Part shown: positions 24,640 through 31,988 of the stretch, one piece after another
How positions within the stretch are numbered: position 1 is the stretch's first letter
How the letters are laid out: each line of letters begins with the position of its first letter
From: HGM12587 sp964580255
GTDB lineage: Bacteria; Bacillota; Clostridia; Lachnospirales; Lachnospiraceae
Direction: 5' to 3'
Assembly (NCBI GenBank): GCA_964580255.1
Contig: CAZOJX010000005.1
Location: 1-31,988, forward strand
Length of the DNA: 31,988 bases
Notes under the pieces: generated by a model
What the model saw: only the letters and a program-made list of their open reading frames with translations
What the model was told of the DNA's origin: nothing
Databases searched by the model: none
Made by a program: the position numbers and the translations under genes

Positions 24640-25090
24640 GTTTCCTCCATTTTCCCACAAGGGTCAGCAACAGATAGCCAAGGATCCCGCCTAAGGTATT
24701 TAACAGGAGATCGTCCACATCAAAGCTGCCTACCCGGAATACCAGCTGAAGGATCTCCACCAAAAAGCTCATCTGAAATGTCACACAGACGGTAAATCCA
24801 AAGCCCCTCCGGTTTTTCCAAAGGATCGGAATAAAAAATCCTGCCGGCACAAATCCCAAAACATTGCCTGCAAGATTATAAACAGAATGAACCCCCAGCT
24901 CTTTTCGGTACTTCCAAAATCTTTCGATTTCCTTTAAAGGCACCAGATTATACCGATAAGTTCCCTGGCCGGCCACTCTGCCGTAATTTTCTGCAAAAAA
25001 CAGGAAGTAACAGAGTCCTGCCAGATAGAGCAAAAACAGGACTCTCCCTCCCCATAATCTATACTTTTTCTTCTTTGATCCCATCGTCAT
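24626..25090 (-). CDS. VanZ-family membrane protein
   Basis: A 154-residue protein with a basic N-terminus and about four transmembrane helices. The NLVPLKEI and NLAGNVLGFVPAGFF segments and the FDVDDLLLNTLGGILGY C-terminal motif are the core of the VanZ domain. The founding member gives low-level teicoplanin resistance, but most relatives have no known role and resistance should not be inferred. Its ATG overlaps the stop of the 50-residue gene (TAATG). Confidence 0.88.
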   Translation of the reverse strand: MTMGSKKKKYRLWGGRVLFLLYLAGLCYFLFFAENYGRVAGQGTYRYNLVPLKEIERFWKYRKELGVHSVYNLAGNVLGFVPAGFFIPILWKNRRGFGFTVCVTFQMSFLVEILQLVFRVGSFDVDDLLLNTLGGILGYLLLTLVGKWRKHEKI

Positions 25091-25242
25091 TAGAACATGA
25101 TCTCCGAGCGTTTCTTTAACAGTCTGGCTCCGGTGATGATCAGCAGCACGCCGCTGACTACTCCTGTTACGATGGAAATGATCCCGATGGTAATGTTACC
25201 GGCGCCGCCGACACCCATGGTCTTATATAACTTTTCGTTCAT
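25090..25242 (-). CDS. 50-residue single-span membrane protein
   Basis: A short gene of 51 codons. A polar start (MNEKLYKTMG) and a Gly-rich turn lead into one hydrophobic helix (about 17-40, ITIGIISIVTGVVSGVLLII) and end in a basic RLLKKRSE tail, giving an N-out/C-in orientation by the positive-inside rule. AGGAG is 6 nt before the ATG. The stop overlaps the next start (TAATG) and pyrE ends 9 nt upstream, so it is embedded in the operon. The translation signals and coupling argue it is real. No family recognised. Confidence 0.75.
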   Translation of the reverse strand: MNEKLYKTMGVGGAGNITIGIISIVTGVVSGVLLIITGARLLKKRSEIMF

Positions 25243-25251
25243 AAAGTTCTC

Positions 25252-25932
25252 CTATTTTGCACCATACTGTTCATAGTATGCATCGATGGCTGCCTTTAAT
25301 GTATCGTCAATCAGCACTTCTCCGTTGATTTCCTGATTATAAAGGCATTCTACAACCTCGTTCATATCTACGATGGCAGCAGTCTCAAATCCATACAGAT
25401 CCTTTACTTCGTCCAGTGCACATTTTTCTCCGCCTTTTCCGACTTCCATACGGTTTAAAGACACCATCAGGCCTACGATAGTCACATCTGCAGCACCTTT
25501 TACCTTTGGAACGGTTTCTTCCATGGATTTTCCGGAAGTTGTCACGTCCTCGATCATGATTACACGATCACCATCCTGTAATTTACTTCCCAGAAAACTT
25601 CCTTTATCAGCACCGTGATCCTTTTCCTCTTTACGGTCGCAGCAGTAACGGACTTCTTTTCCGTAGAGGTCACTGTAAGCAATCGCTGTTACAACTGCCA
25701 GCGGGATTCCCTTATAAGCCGGTCCGAATAATACATCAAAATCATCTCCATAAGTGTCATGGATCGCTTTTGCATAATATTCTCCCAGTTTTCTAAGCTG
25801 GGAACCTGTCACATATCCTCCTGCATTCATAAAAAACGGAGATTTTCTTCCGCTCTTTAATGTAAATTCTCCAAATTTGAGCACCTTACTGTCTACCATA
25901 AACTGAATAAACTCACTCTTATACTGTTCCAT
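25252..25932 (-). CDS. pyrE: Orotate phosphoribosyltransferase
   Basis: A 226-residue type I phosphoribosyltransferase that makes OMP from orotate and PRPP. The PRPP-binding motif VIMIEDVTTSGKS is at about 124-136, and the FTLKSGRKSPFF and PAYKGIPLA segments are typical. It follows pyrD by 50 nt, the largest gap in the pyr run; no promoter or attenuator was recognised there. Confidence 0.96.
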   Translation of the reverse strand: MEQYKSEFIQFMVDSKVLKFGEFTLKSGRKSPFFMNAGGYVTGSQLRKLGEYYAKAIHDTYGDDFDVLFGPAYKGIPLAVVTAIAYSDLYGKEVRYCCDRKEEKDHGADKGSFLGSKLQDGDRVIMIEDVTTSGKSMEETVPKVKGAADVTIVGLMVSLNRMEVGKGGEKCALDEVKDLYGFETAAIVDMNEVVECLYNQEINGEVLIDDTLKAAIDAYYEQYGAK

Positions 25933-25982
25933 AGGTCAATTCTCCTTTTCTCGCTTTCGCCCTTTATTTTCAGACGTACATT

Positions 25983-26885
25983 TTATTTTACAAGTCCCAC
26001 CATGTCTGCCACAGTTTCAAACCCATATTTCTTCATATATGCTTCGATACCGTCCACGATCTTTAAAGTCACTGCCGGATCATAGAAGTTTGCCGTTCCC
26101 ACAGAAACTGCACTTGCTCCTGCCAAGATCATTTCAATGGCATCTTCCGCGCTTGCGATTCCGCCCATTCCGATAATCGGCAGATTGATGGCATTGGCCA
26201 CCTGATAGACCATACGCACTGCGATCGGGTGGATTGCTGGACCTGACACACCGCCTGTTTTATTTGCCAGTACAAACTGTCTGCGGTTGATATCAATTTT
26301 CATACCTGTCAGGGTGTTGATCAGAGAAACCGCATCCGCACCGCCTGCTTCCACAGCCTTTGCCATTTCAGTAATGTCTGTTACATTCGGACTCAGCTTC
26401 ATGATCACCGGCTGTTTTGCATATTTTTTCACTGCTTTTGTGATTTCTTCAGCAGCCTTTGGATTCTGTCCAAAAGCAATCCCACCCTCCTTAACATTTG
26501 GGCAGGAGATATTGATCTCCATCATATCAATGTCTTCCTCTGCAAGTCTTTCCACAACCTCGCAGTAATCCTCAGTGGATTTTCCACAAACATTGACAAT
26601 GATCTTTGTATCATATTTTCTTAAAAACGGAATATCTCTTTTACAGAAAAGGTCGATTCCCGGATTCTGTAAACCGACTGCATTCATCATGCCGCCATAG
26701 GTTTCAGCTACCCGAGGGGTCGGATTTCCCGCCCATGGAATATTGGCAACTCCCTTGGTGGTTACGGCACCCAGACGGTTCAGATCTACAAATTCTGCAA
26801 ATTCTGCACCTGATCCAAAGGTTCCGGAAGCAACGGTTACCGGATTTTTCCATTCAACCCCTGCAATCTTTACACTCATGTTCAT
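25983..26885 (-). CDS. pyrD: Dihydroorotate dehydrogenase, class 1B catalytic subunit
   Basis: A 300-residue FMN-binding TIM-barrel enzyme oxidising dihydroorotate to orotate. The class 1 catalytic cysteine is C128 in NISCPN. The adjacent pyrK shows this is the NAD-dependent class 1B form, a heterotetramer. The start overlaps the pyrK stop by one base (TGATG); an in-frame ATG two codons later is also possible. Confidence 0.96.
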   Translation of the reverse strand: MNMSVKIAGVEWKNPVTVASGTFGSGAEFAEFVDLNRLGAVTTKGVANIPWAGNPTPRVAETYGGMMNAVGLQNPGIDLFCKRDIPFLRKYDTKIIVNVCGKSTEDYCEVVERLAEEDIDMMEINISCPNVKEGGIAFGQNPKAAEEITKAVKKYAKQPVIMKLSPNVTDITEMAKAVEAGGADAVSLINTLTGMKIDINRRQFVLANKTGGVSGPAIHPIAVRMVYQVANAINLPIIGMGGIASAEDAIEMILAGASAVSVGTANFYDPAVTLKIVDGIEAYMKKYGFETVADMVGLVK

Positions 26886-27673
26886 CAGATTTCCACCTCC
26901 GTCGATAAGAATACCGGACCGTCCTTGCAGATACGTTTGTTATGAACGTTGGTATGATGATCCTTTTCTTTGGATTTGCAGACACATGCCAGACAGGCCC
27001 CTATGCCGCATGCCATACGTTCTTCCAGGGAAATGTAGCACTCCATTCCCTGTTCCTCTGCATAAGCCTTGATTGCACGAAGCATCGGAGTCGGGCCGCA
27101 GGCGTAGATCAAATCTGCCGTCAATGCATTTTCCCGAATTGCGTCCATGACATTTCCTTTGGTACCGACACTGCCGTCTTCTGTGGATATGTAAACTGCT
27201 CCGTTTTCCTCAAACTGCTCTTTTAAAAATGTATGCTGATCGCGGTAGCCCATCACGATCTGTTTTTCACAATCCTTCAACTGCTTTGCCAGTTCCAGGA
27301 TCGGCGGAACTCCAATACCGCCGCCCATGAGAAATACTTTTTTACCTTTTGCCGCTTCCAGCGGAAATCCATTTCCCAAAGGTCCGATCACCGGGATCGT
27401 ATCCCCGGCAGTCAGCAGTGAAAACTGCTCTGTTCCGGTATGTTCTCCGGTCACACGGTATACCAGACGCAGGGCACTTTTTTCCCTGTCGATTTCGCAG
27501 ATGCTGATCGGTCTCGGAAGCAGCTTGCTTCCATCATTGGTATATACGGAAAGGAACTGTCCCGGAACTGCACTTTTGGCAGCTTCCGTACAAAGCCACA
27601 GACTGAAGATCCCGTCTGTGAGCATTTCCTGAGAAATGACTTTTGCATTTTCCTTTTTTCTGTTTTGTTCCAT
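26885..27673 (-). CDS. pyrK: Dihydroorotate dehydrogenase electron-transfer subunit
   Basis: A 262-residue protein of the ferredoxin-NADP reductase group. RPISI at 54-58 binds FAD, MGGGIGVPP at 117-125 lies in the NAD domain, and the [2Fe-2S] ligands C222, C227, C230 and C249 are all present. It carries electrons from PyrD to NAD+. It follows pyrF by 19 nt. Confidence 0.96.
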   Translation of the reverse strand: MEQNRKKENAKVISQEMLTDGIFSLWLCTEAAKSAVPGQFLSVYTNDGSKLLPRPISICEIDREKSALRLVYRVTGEHTGTEQFSLLTAGDTIPVIGPLGNGFPLEAAKGKKVFLMGGGIGVPPILELAKQLKDCEKQIVMGYRDQHTFLKEQFEENGAVYISTEDGSVGTKGNVMDAIRENALTADLIYACGPTPMLRAIKAYAEEQGMECYISLEERMACGIGACLACVCKSKEKDHHTNVHNKRICKDGPVFLSTEVEI

Positions 27674-27692
27674 ATGATCTTTCCTCTATTTC

Positions 27693-28619
27693 CTAGCGAT
27701 TGTTCAATGCACCGTCAATGTCGGCGATCATTGCTTCTACGGCTGCTCTGGAGGCATCAGCAAAGTTTTCTGCACCGAATTTTGCATATGCTTCCTGTTT
27801 GTATGCTGCGATAATACCGCGGGAAGAGTTCACGATCGCACCCAGTCCGTCTTCATCAAAGAAGTGAACCAGATCCTTGCCCTGTCCGCCCTGTGCACCG
27901 TAGCCCGGCACCAGAATAAAGGATTTCGGCATAACTTTACGAAGAACCTTACCCATTTCCGGATAAGTTGCACCGACAACTGCGCCGATATAGCTGTATT
28001 TATCTCCCATATGTTCTTCACCCCAGGCAGCAACCTTTTCACCAACCAGCTCGTACAGCGGTTTTCCATCGATCAGCTGATCCTGAAATTCTCCGGAAGA
28101 CGGATTGGAAGTCTTTACGAGAATAAAAAGTCCCTTCTTTTCTTCCTTGCAGACATCGATAAACGGTTTGATTCCATCAGAACCAAGGTATGGATTTACA
28201 GTCGCAAAATCTTCATGGAAGCCGCTGAAACTGTTGTTTCCAACCTTTACTTTTCCCAGATGCCCTACTGCATAAGCAGCAGAAGTAGAACCGATATCGC
28301 CTCGTTTGATATCACCGATCACGACCAGGTCTTTTTCCTGTGCATAGCTGACAGTCTTTTCGTAAGCGATCATTCCCGGAATTCCAAACTGTTCATACAT
28401 TGCAATCTGCGGTTTTACGGCCGGGATCAGATCATACGTTTTATCAATGATCGCTTTGTTAAACTGCCAGATAGCTTCCGCTGCACCTTCCAGCGTTTCG
28501 CCATACTCTGCAAATGCAGCTTTCTGTACCTGTTCCGGCACATAGTTTAACATTGGGTCAAGACCTACCACGATTGGTGCATGTGTTTTTACGATTTTGT
28601 CTACAAGTTTGTTGATCAT
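27693..28619 (-). CDS. pyrF: Orotidine 5'-phosphate decarboxylase, type 2
   Basis: A 308-residue TIM-barrel enzyme producing UMP from OMP. The catalytic D103-x-K105-x2-D108 array lies in GDIKRGDIGSTS, the form found in the longer type 2 family. It is the first pyr gene in the run pyrF-pyrK-pyrD-pyrE, and its ATG lies 18 nt after the TPR lipoprotein stop, so it lacks an obvious promoter of its own. No PyrR attenuator was seen. Confidence 0.96.
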   Translation of the reverse strand: MINKLVDKIVKTHAPIVVGLDPMLNYVPEQVQKAAFAEYGETLEGAAEAIWQFNKAIIDKTYDLIPAVKPQIAMYEQFGIPGMIAYEKTVSYAQEKDLVVIGDIKRGDIGSTSAAYAVGHLGKVKVGNNSFSGFHEDFATVNPYLGSDGIKPFIDVCKEEKKGLFILVKTSNPSSGEFQDQLIDGKPLYELVGEKVAAWGEEHMGDKYSYIGAVVGATYPEMGKVLRKVMPKSFILVPGYGAQGGQGKDLVHFFDEDGLGAIVNSSRGIIAAYKQEAYAKFGAENFADASRAAVEAMIADIDGALNNR

Positions 28620-28637
28620 AATGATTCTCCTTTAGTG

Positions 28638-29480
28638 TTATCTTGATTTTAAAAATTCATATTCTTTTTGAATCAGAGCGTCCTCCGGATTATTTTCCAG
28701 ATAAACTGCCGCTTTTTCCCTTGCGCCTTCAAAATCACCCAGCTTTTCCAGACAGGCGATCTCTTCCTGAAGCATTTCCTTCTGGAGACCGGATTCACCT
28801 AAATCAATCCCTTCACGGAAGATTTCCAGTGCTTCCTCATAATTGCCGTCTGTAAAATATTGTCTGCCGACGCTCAAATAGCCTTCTGCACCCGCTTTTC
28901 CGGTTGCCAGGTATTCTTCCATCAGGATCATAGCATAGTTATGATCTCCGGCCTTTTCATAGCAGTTGGCAAGATAAAAGATCGCCTCTGCATTCCCTTC
29001 ACTTTTGGCCTGTTCAAAGTATTCCTTCGCTTTTTCATCCTGATTAACGATGTTGTACACGATTCCTTTGATCAGCGGATCTTCTGTTTCTTTTAATACT
29101 CTGTTCAGATCATCCTCTGCCTTTTTTGCCTCTTTGGCTTCCACATAGAGAAGTCCCCGGCCAAGCCAGCCTTCTTCGTCCTCACGGATTGCCAGTACCG
29201 CAGAATAGGTATCGATGGCACCTGTCAGATCTCCGCTTCGATATTGGGCAGACGCCTTGTAATAGGCCAGGTCAATTTCTGCGTCTGTGACCTTCATATC
29301 CGCAAGCCTCAAAGCTTCCTCATACTTTGCTATAGCACCGCTATAATCCCCGGCCATCTGAAGCTCCATGCCCTCCTGCTTTAACTGCTGCTGTTGTTCT
29401 ACAATATTCTCAGACTTCTGACAGCCCGCCATTGCGATACACATGGTCAGCAGCAACGCTGTGATCTTAATTTTTTTCAT
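28638..29480 (-). CDS. TPR-repeat lipoprotein
   Basis: A 280-residue protein with a lipoprotein signal (lipobox MAGC, Cys20) and a chain of tetratricopeptide repeats from about residue 30 to the end, with A-x-Y/F spacing such as GDYSGAIAKYEEALRL and GNYEEALEIFREGI. TPR lipoproteins usually act as scaffolds on the outer face of the membrane. The start overlaps the end of the glycosyltransferase gene by 14 nt, linking it to envelope glycan genes, with pyrF downstream. Confidence 0.88.
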   Translation of the reverse strand: MKKIKITALLLTMCIAMAGCQKSENIVEQQQQLKQEGMELQMAGDYSGAIAKYEEALRLADMKVTDAEIDLAYYKASAQYRSGDLTGAIDTYSAVLAIREDEEGWLGRGLLYVEAKEAKKAEDDLNRVLKETEDPLIKGIVYNIVNQDEKAKEYFEQAKSEGNAEAIFYLANCYEKAGDHNYAMILMEEYLATGKAGAEGYLSVGRQYFTDGNYEEALEIFREGIDLGESGLQKEMLQEEIACLEKLGDFEGAREKAAVYLENNPEDALIQKEYEFLKSR

Positions 29481-30402
29481 TCGGATTCCTCCAATAAGAT
29501 TGGTTCATGGTACATTTTAATCGAAAATCCTCAGAAAGTCTATGATAATTCTGTCCAAGCTTATAACCCAGCAGTTTTCCCGCACTGGTGGTCACCAGCG
29601 GGAACAAAAGCCATGGTTTTTTCACCCTGCACAAGTGCTTTGCCGTCTGAAGTACCAGACGGATTCCTTCTTTTTCAGAACGGATCCCGGAAAACACCTC
29701 CGGATGATCCACCTGAGAAACTGCCAGGTCGAAGTTCCTATGAAACTGCTCCACAGCATTATAATTATGGGAATGGATCACCCTGGCTTCCGCCACATAA
29801 GCTATTTTATAGCCCTGACGGATCAATCCGCCTGCATAGATCATATCTTCATTAAAAATAGTCTTTCTCACAAAGCCGCCCTGGAGCTCATAGGTCTTTC
29901 GCTCGTACATAGCGCACACATTGGAGCAGAAAAAGGTTTTGATCCCCAGAGTTTCCAGATCTTCCTTAGATTTTACTCTGGATTTTTCCGGATAGTTAAA
30001 GCTTCTCGTATATTTTTCGATTTCCCGGCAGGTACTGTTTGGAAGCTGACGGGCATAAGCTGCCTTGATCTCCTGATCGGTAAGAAAACTCTGAAGCAGA
30101 TTTTCCACCAGAAATTCATTTTCCGGCAAAGCGTCCTGAGTCATAAACAAAAGATATTCTGCCTGAGAAAATCCGGTGGCAGCATGTCTCGTTCCTCCAT
30201 GATCAAACTCTTCTTTTCTCAGAAGGTGTACCTCACACTGAGGAAATTCCTGTTCGATCTCCTCCTGCCATGGTGCCTCCCCGGTGTTCATTAAAATAAT
30301 CTTATTTAACCGGTAGGACTGGGTACTCAGCCTTTTTAATAAGTCTCTAAATTCTGTTCCGGGACGATATACCGGAATCACTGCATCTACTGTGTAATTC
30401 AT
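29467..30402 (-). CDS. Family 2 glycosyltransferase, rhamnosyltransferase-like
   Basis: A 311-residue cytoplasmic GT-A enzyme. It has the N-terminal AVIPVYRPG nucleotide-sugar segment, HGGTRHAA at about 66-73 and a TQDALP metal-binding region (D-x-D position). It resembles rhamnosyltransferases that build cell-wall polysaccharide or exopolysaccharide. The ATG at 30402 follows AAGGA by 7 nt; a longer frame begins inside the upstream hairpin region and is rejected. It lies after the LCP gene. Confidence 0.85.
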   Translation of the reverse strand: MNYTVDAVIPVYRPGTEFRDLLKRLSTQSYRLNKIILMNTGEAPWQEEIEQEFPQCEVHLLRKEEFDHGGTRHAATGFSQAEYLLFMTQDALPENEFLVENLLQSFLTDQEIKAAYARQLPNSTCREIEKYTRSFNYPEKSRVKSKEDLETLGIKTFFCSNVCAMYERKTYELQGGFVRKTIFNEDMIYAGGLIRQGYKIAYVAEARVIHSHNYNAVEQFHRNFDLAVSQVDHPEVFSGIRSEKEGIRLVLQTAKHLCRVKKPWLLFPLVTTSAGKLLGYKLGQNYHRLSEDFRLKCTMNQSYWRNPNEKN

Positions 30403-30421
30403 CTCACATTCCTTTGCCGCA

Positions 30422-30455
30422 CAATGAGCGAGGAAAAAAATTCCCTCGCTCATTG
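30422..30455 (-). repeat. Perfect 12-bp inverted repeat in the LCP-glycosyltransferase gap
   Basis: Arms CAATGAGCGAGG and its complement (30422-30433, 30444-30455) enclose a 10-nt loop that is seven Ts on the transcribed strand. There is no U tract after the stem, so it is not a standard terminator. It could stabilise or attenuate the mRNA between the two genes. Confidence 0.6.
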
Positions 30456-30473
30456 GTATCATTCTTCTGACGA

Positions 30474-31670
30474 TCAATAAATACCGGTATCATTTTTGAT
30501 CTTATTGCTGATCTTCACAACGGTTTCTGATGGCTGATAGTTTTCTGCACCAAACAGATATTTGTGAAGCTGTGCCACGTTCTTTTCCATATCTACCGGA
30601 ATGACACAGGAACCTGCGGAACCAACAGAATCTGTTACCACCTCAAACGGGAAACCACTGGTTTCTACGATGTTGTAAGATAATGCATCGGCTGCGATCG
30701 CTAAAAGCTGATCCACAGTCATGTTGGTCGCACACATCGGGAATACCTTCTTAACGATCTCATCCAGCTGGGAAACGCTCATTGTCTTTGCTTTCTTTGC
30801 AATGGTTTCCAATACTTCACGCTGTCTTTCGGTACGTTTGAAGTCATCTCCTTTGGTATAACGGATACGGCAGTAAGAAGTTGCCTGTACACCGTCCAGG
30901 GTCTGAAGACCCGTATTTTTCAGTTTCGTCGTAGATTTTCCGGTTACTTTGGAAGTTTCTACGGTATAGTTGTTCAAATGCTCGATCTCATATTCATCTA
31001 CGTCGATCTCGATACCGCCAAGAAGGTCAACTACTTCCGATACGGCAAGGAAGTCTACTGACATATAATGATCGATCTTTAAGTCCAGGTTCATGTTCAG
31101 CATAGCAACTGCCTGTTCCGGACCGCCTACAGAATATGCTTCGTTACATTTTCTGTATTTATCATTTGCAAGATTCAGGTAACTGTCACGGTAAACAGAA
31201 ACGATCTTTACATCTTTGGTCTTATTGTTAATGCTGGCAACCATGATTGTATCACTTCGGTTTCCTTTTCCAAGGGAGCCTGCCTGTCTGGTATCCAGAC
31301 CAAACAATGCGATGTTCGTATATTCTTCCATGGTTTCCAGAGTTTCTGTCGTCAATTCATTTACAGATTCTTTCACGACTTCTTCATCATAGGTTACTTT
31401 ACTGAAAAGCTCTACACGGCTCAGCACGTATAAAACGATCAGAAGGATCACCAGGATCAGTGCTTCAATTGCAACTGTGATCATTTTCGCCTTTTTCCGC
31501 TTTTTTGACTTTCTTCCGGAAGATTTCTTTCCCGAAGTCTTCTGTCCGGACGATCTGCTTGCGCTTCTGCTTTCCGCGGATCTGCTGCTTGATCTGCTTC
31601 CGGAGGACTTACTTCCATTCGATCTGGTTCCGGATGTTCTTGTGTTTCTTGTTTCAGGCTCTCTGCTCAT
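30474..31670 (-). CDS. LytR-CpsA-Psr (LCP) family protein with Ser/Arg/Lys-rich tail
   Basis: A 398-residue protein. The first 62 residues are almost only Ser, Arg, Lys, Gly and Thr, followed by one transmembrane helix (63-84) and an extracellular LCP domain with D126-x-R128, RSDT at 138-141 and VYRDS at 159-163 for lipid-pyrophosphate and metal binding. LCP proteins move lipid-linked glycans onto peptidoglycan. The basic tail is predicted to be cytoplasmic. AAGGAAGG precedes the ATG. It lies 20 nt after the sugar transferase and before the glycosyltransferase, which supports a role in glycan attachment. Confidence 0.93.
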   Translation of the reverse strand: MSREPETRNTRTSGTRSNGSKSSGSRSSSRSAESRSASRSSGQKTSGKKSSGRKSKKRKKAKMITVAIEALILVILLIVLYVLSRVELFSKVTYDEEVVKESVNELTTETLETMEEYTNIALFGLDTRQAGSLGKGNRSDTIMVASINNKTKDVKIVSVYRDSYLNLANDKYRKCNEAYSVGGPEQAVAMLNMNLDLKIDHYMSVDFLAVSEVVDLLGGIEIDVDEYEIEHLNNYTVETSKVTGKSTTKLKNTGLQTLDGVQATSYCRIRYTKGDDFKRTERQREVLETIAKKAKTMSVSQLDEIVKKVFPMCATNMTVDQLLAIAADALSYNIVETSGFPFEVVTDSVGSAGSCVIPVDMEKNVAQLHKYLFGAENYQPSETVVKISNKIKNDTGIY

Positions 31671-31690
31671 GTGATATTCCTTCCTTGTTC

Positions 31691-31988
31691 TTAATACGCA
31701 TTTTTGTTCACAAACCCTTTAAAAAAGGTTAAAAATATAATCTTAAAATCAAATCCCATGGTCCAGTTTTCAATGTAATAAAGATCATGCTCAATACGTT
31801 TTCTAATAGACGTATCTCCCCGGTACCCATTGACCTGCGCCCAGCCGGTCAATCCCGGACGCACCTGATGCTTTACCATATACCTTGGAATTTCTTCCCG
31901 GAATTTTTCAACAAAAAATGGCCTTTCCGGACGAGGTCCTACCAGGCTCATATCCCCCTTCAGGATATTGAACAGCTGCGGCAGTTCA
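31691..31988 (-). CDS. Undecaprenyl-phosphate sugar transferase, C-terminal part
   Basis: The 3' end of a gene that continues beyond the right edge; about 98 codons are present. The segment ELPQLFNILKGDMSLVGPRPERP followed by RPGLTGWAQVNG is the signature of the polyprenyl-phosphate sugar phosphotransferase catalytic domain (WcaJ/EpsL type), which starts exopolysaccharide repeat-unit synthesis on undecaprenyl phosphate. The start and N-terminal membrane segments are outside the window. Confidence 0.92.
   Translation of the reverse strand, partial: ELPQLFNILKGDMSLVGPRPERPFFVEKFREEIPRYMVKHQVRPGLTGWAQVNGYRGDTSIRKRIEHDLYYIENWTMGFDFKIIFLTFFKGFVNKNAY

Noticed and set aside
24626..25090. Glycopeptide resistance gene (vanZ)
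   Set aside because: Only the VanZ domain is present, with no other van genes; most such proteins have no known resistance role.
30403..30477. Longer start of the glycosyltransferase at 30477
   Set aside because: The extra 25 residues translate the perfect hairpin and lack family similarity; a good ribosome binding site precedes 30402.

Overview
The window looks like a chromosomal segment of an anaerobic Firmicute of class Clostridia, most likely a gut-type Lachnospiraceae. This rests on the moderate GC content, strong AGGAGG-type ribosome binding sites, a PyrDB/PyrK dihydroorotate dehydrogenase pair, a clpC-radA pair, an Fe-S old-yellow-enzyme flavoprotein and a second, dapF-linked clpX. 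The genus cannot be fixed from the sequence. No rRNA, tRNA, CRISPR array or intact mobile element was seen. Almost everything from 5 kb onward reads on the minus strand; asnA is the only plus-strand gene there.

Left end (1-5.1 kb): the window opens in an unrecognised reading frame that runs out of frame into a 5'-truncated SsuA/NMT1-type substrate-binding protein, which looks like a DNA junction. A minus-strand operon follows: an amidohydrolase, tcdA (ct6A tRNA cyclase) and a ttcA-like tRNA thiolase fused to a GNAT acetyltransferase. Divergent from it is a ybaK Cys-tRNA(Pro) deacylase, so three tRNA-modification or quality-control functions lie side by side. A small lipoprotein and a cold-shock protein converge on a shared terminator.

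Metabolic cassette (5.3-9.1 kb): a promoter drives an OYE-type Fe-S flavin reductase followed by the large and small subunits of aconitase X. The pairing suggests dehydration of a hydroxy-acid or hydroxy-proline followed by reduction of the product. This is the best candidate for an undescribed pathway. It is divergent from asnA (ammonia-dependent asparagine synthetase).

Proteostasis and repair block (10.3-19.1 kb): dapF with a divergent clpX paralogue; an htrA serine protease; clpC-radA with its own promoter; and an orphan secreted, membrane-anchored protein with a very acidic tail.

Nucleotide block (19.2-28.6 kb): purM-purN-purD from a consensus promoter, then an M29-type aminopeptidase with a long N-terminal extension, three small membrane proteins (one of only 50 residues) and pyrF-pyrK-pyrD-pyrE. 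This run continues without clear breaks upstream into envelope genes (28.6-32.0 kb): a TPR lipoprotein, a family 2 glycosyltransferase, an LCP (LytR-CpsA-Psr) protein with a Ser/Arg-rich tail, and the 3' end of an undecaprenyl-phosphate sugar transferase cut by the window edge. UMP synthesis thus sits beside genes that use nucleotide sugars.
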